A stretch of 7,315 bases of DNA from the NCBI GenBank assembly GCA_913061025.1, contig CAJXUJ010000063.1, positions 1-7,315 of the forward strand, read 5' to 3'. Source of the stretch: an uncultured Actinomycetes bacterium (GTDB lineage Bacteria; Actinomycetota; Actinomycetes; S36-B12). Under the pieces are notes generated by a model, which saw only the letters and a program-made list of their open reading frames with translations, made no database searches and was not told the DNA's origin. A program made the position numbers and the translations under genes. Positions 5,515 to 7,315 of the stretch are shown piece by piece. Every line of letters starts with the position of its first letter. Position 1 is the first letter of the stretch.

Positions 5515-6784
5515 GGACCGAGATGGTCGCGTTGCGATCTTGGCCAACACCGATCGCACTGATGCGGCACTGCGAGACGTCCTCGAGGAACTGAACGTAG
5601 GAGCGCGCGTTCGCCGGTAGATCATCAAGGGACTGCGCGGTCGAGATGTCCTCGGTCCAACCCGGCAGGTACTCGTAGATCGGCTTCGCGTGGTGGAAGG
5701 CGGTCTGTGTCTCCGGCAATTCATCAACGCGCGTGCCGTCGACGTCGTAAGCGACGCACACCGGGATCTGTTCGAACCCGGTCAAGACGTCGAGCTTGGT
5801 CAAGAAGATGTCGGTGAGGCCGTTCACCCGCGCGGCGAAGCGAGCGATCGGCGCATCGAACCAACCGCACCGACGGTCGCGACCGGTGGTGACGCCGCGC
5901 TCACCACCGATGGTGCGCAGGCGGTCGCCATCGTCGTCGAAGAGTTCGGTGGGGAACGGGCCGGAGCCAACGCGTGTCGTGTAGGCCTTGAGGATTCCGA
6001 TCACCCGGGAGATGCGCGTCGGTCCAATTCCGCTGCCGGTGCAGGCGCCGCCCGATGTCGGGTTGCTCGATGTGACGAACGGGTAGGTGCCGTGGTCCAC
6101 GTCCAGGAGAGTGCCCTGGCCACCTTCGAGCAGGACAACCTTGTTCTCATCAAGAGCGTTGTTCAGCAGCAGCGAGGTATCGCGCACCATCGGACGAAGC
6201 GTCTCCGCGTACTGAAGGAGTTCGTCAACGATTGCATTGGCGTCAATTGCGCGGCGGTTGAACACCTTCACCAGAACCTGGTTCTTGTTGAGAAGCGCTC
6301 CTTCAACCTTCTGGCGAAGGATCGACTCATCGAATAGGTCCTGGACACGGATGCCTACTCGGGCGATCTTGTCGCTGTATGTGGGGCCAATGCCGCGTCC
6401 GGTCGTTCCGATCTTGCTCTTGCCGAGGAAACGTTCGGTGACCTTGTCGAGGGTGACGTGGTACGGAGTAATGAGGTGCGCGTTCGCGCTGATGACGAGC
6501 TTGGAGGTATCCACGCCCTGCTGTTGGAGACCGTCGATCTCTTCGAGAAGGACCGCCGGATCCACCACCACACCGTTGCCGATGACCGGGGTGACCTCGG
6601 GCGTCAAGATCCCGCTGGGAAGGAGGTGGAGGGCGAACTTGCGATCCCCGATGACCACGGTGTGACCCGCGTTGTTTCCGCCCTGGTAGCGGACGACGTA
6701 ATCGACGCGACCACCCAAAAGGTCGGTCGCTTTCCCTTTACCCTCGTCCCCCCATTGGGCACCGACGAGCACGATCGCTGGCAC
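5498..6784 (-). CDS. purA: Adenylosuccinate synthetase (PurA)
   Basis: Cytoplasmic homodimeric GTPase-type ligase that joins IMP and aspartate using GTP to give adenylosuccinate, the first committed step to AMP; PurB then completes the branch. The 428-residue product has WGDEGKGK at 11-18, with Asp13 the expected catalytic base, and NNAGHTV at 37-43, with His41 the expected acid. IGTTGRGIGP is at 125-134, the QGTLLDVDHGTYPFVTSSNP block at 223-242, and the GTP-side RCGWFDAPIARFAARVNG at 305-322. FLTKLDVL at 327-334 is the guanine-recognition motif. A small oddity is EGGQG at 220-224 where EGAQG or EGSQG is usual. Length matches actinobacterial PurA (about 430). The GTG at 6784 gives the usual MPAIVLVGAQWGDEGKGK N terminus. 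No Shine-Dalgarno is visible; a TAGCCT box ends 8 bases upstream. Confidence 0.97.
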   Translation of the reverse strand: MPAIVLVGAQWGDEGKGKATDLLGGRVDYVVRYQGGNNAGHTVVIGDRKFALHLLPSGILTPEVTPVIGNGVVVDPAVLLEEIDGLQQQGVDTSKLVISANAHLITPYHVTLDKVTERFLGKSKIGTTGRGIGPTYSDKIARVGIRVQDLFDESILRQKVEGALLNKNQVLVKVFNRRAIDANAIVDELLQYAETLRPMVRDTSLLLNNALDENKVVLLEGGQGTLLDVDHGTYPFVTSSNPTSGGACTGSGIGPTRISRVIGILKAYTTRVGSGPFPTELFDDDGDRLRTIGGERGVTTGRDRRCGWFDAPIARFAARVNGLTDIFLTKLDVLTGFEQIPVCVAYDVDGTRVDELPETQTAFHHAKPIYEYLPGWTEDISTAQSLDDLPANARSYVQFLEDVSQCRISAIGVGQDRNATISVHDLID

Positions 6785-6792
6785 GAGCGGAG

Positions 6793-6798
6793 AGGCTA
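6793..6798 (-). promoter_or_regulatory. Possible -10 element of a leaderless purA promoter
   Basis: Minus-strand TAGCCT, the same hexamer as at vapB, ends 8 bases before the purA GTG. The leader between is pyrimidine-rich (CTCCGCTC) and has no ribosome binding site. No -35 hexamer is well placed; TTGCCG lies 25 bases upstream. Read-through from the upstream oxidoreductase gene, 31 bases away, is an alternative way to transcribe purA. Confidence 0.33.
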
Positions 6799-6815
6799 TC
6801 GGATAGTGGTTTCAC

Positions 6816-7315
6816 TCAGATTTCGGCAAGCGCCGAACCGAGGGCTCGACCCGAGAGCCACGCTGCTTCGACCCGTGGCCCACCTGCCCACGCGTCGCCG
6901 GCCAGACCGACGGGCAACTCGGGGTGGATCCAGTAATCGTCGTCGAGTGCGGCCATCGGCTTGGCCAACGACCACCGGTGCGCCCACGACCACGCGGGCA
7001 ACGGCTCGATATCCAGGACCCGGCGGGTGGCTGCGATCGCCTGCGGCAGAACTCCGCTCGGATCATCGAGATGACCGGCCGCGAAGACCGGATTCACGTG
7101 GGCCACTAGCACCGGAGCGCCGTCTCCGCGGCGACTGCCGTCGTCGGCGATCCAGGTGAGGACGGGATCGTCGTTCACGAACACACCGTCAAGATCGATC
7201 CACGCCTTCTCTTCGAAGACGAGCGTCACCGCAATCACCGGCTCCCAGGTAAGGCCGACGTCGGGAAGCGTGCCGGAAGGCAGGAGCCGCTCTGCCTGTG
7301 GCTGTGGCATGCACA
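6816..7315 (-). CDS. FAD-dependent amine oxidase/renalase-like oxidoreductase, C-terminal part
   Basis: Partial gene: the stop TGA is at 6816-6818 and the reading frame stays open through the right edge, so the N-terminal FAD-binding Rossmann part lies outside. The visible 166 or so residues resemble the C-terminal portion of NAD(P)/FAD-dependent oxidoreductases of the amine oxidase or renalase-like group. The start of the visible part (CMPQPQAERLLP) fits the 'VVLAxPxPQAxxLL' strand-helix of these proteins, so the first Met is probably internal. Near the end, GLAGDAWAGGPRVEAAWLSGRALGSAL is the typical terminal FAD-contacting motif. The HRWSLAKPMA segment 24 residues earlier is also characteristic. 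The substrate is unknown, and the redox partner and first half are not visible. It lies 31 bases upstream of purA on the same strand and could be cotranscribed with it. Confidence 0.8.
   Translation of the reverse strand, partial: CMPQPQAERLLPSGTLPDVGLTWEPVIAVTLVFEEKAWIDLDGVFVNDDPVLTWIADDGSRRGDGAPVLVAHVNPVFAAGHLDDPSGVLPQAIAATRRVLDIEPLPAWSWAHRWSLAKPMAALDDDYWIHPELPVGLAGDAWAGGPRVEAAWLSGRALGSALAEI

Noticed and set aside
5515..5727. Upstream extension of the acetyltransferase frame to 277 residues
   Set aside because: The added 71 residues lie wholly inside purA and are Arg/Ser/Thr-rich low-complexity sequence with no GNAT similarity. The ATG at 5514 gives a normal family length.

Overview
The window looks like a chromosomal segment from a high-GC actinobacterium (Actinomycetota). 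PurA, PurD and PurB read, from memory, as close relatives of the mycobacterial and streptomycete proteins. GTG starts are frequent, and several genes appear to lack a Shine-Dalgarno sequence, which is also common in that phylum. I cannot assign a genus. Coding density is very high, all eight genes lie on the minus strand, and no gap exceeds about 75 bases. I see no tRNA, rRNA, CRISPR array, insertion sequence or riboswitch.

In transcription order (from high to low coordinates) the layout is as follows. (1) The 3' part of an FAD-dependent amine-oxidase or renalase-like gene, cut by the right edge. (2) purA, adenylosuccinate synthetase. (3) A RimJ/RimL-type GNAT acetyltransferase whose start overlaps the purA end. 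(4) and (5) A vapBC type II toxin-antitoxin pair: a ribbon-helix-helix antitoxin followed by a PIN-domain toxin with a 4-base overlap. (6) A class III PLP-dependent aminotransferase. (7) purD, GAR synthetase. (8) purB, adenylosuccinate lyase, whose stop codon lies at the left edge.

The functional core is purine synthesis. PurD catalyses the second step of IMP synthesis. PurB acts at the SAICAR step and again after PurA in the IMP-to-AMP branch. PurA and PurB therefore form the aspartate-consuming, fumarate-releasing pair that makes AMP. Between purA and purD sit the acetyltransferase, the toxin-antitoxin pair and the aminotransferase, which look like accessory insertions into a purine cluster.

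The most informative non-coding signal is upstream of vapB. A sigma-A-like promoter (TTGATG, 17-base spacer, TAGCCT) has its -35 inside the last codons of the acetyltransferase gene. Its -10 box is covered by a perfect 12-base palindrome and ends 6 bases before the ATG. This suggests a leaderless, autoregulated toxin-antitoxin operon. Similar TANNNT boxes lie 8 bases before purA and 7 bases before purD. The aminotransferase and purB instead have good Shine-Dalgarno sequences. I found no clearly new biological system; the vapBC control region and the aminotransferase next to purD are the parts most worth a second look.
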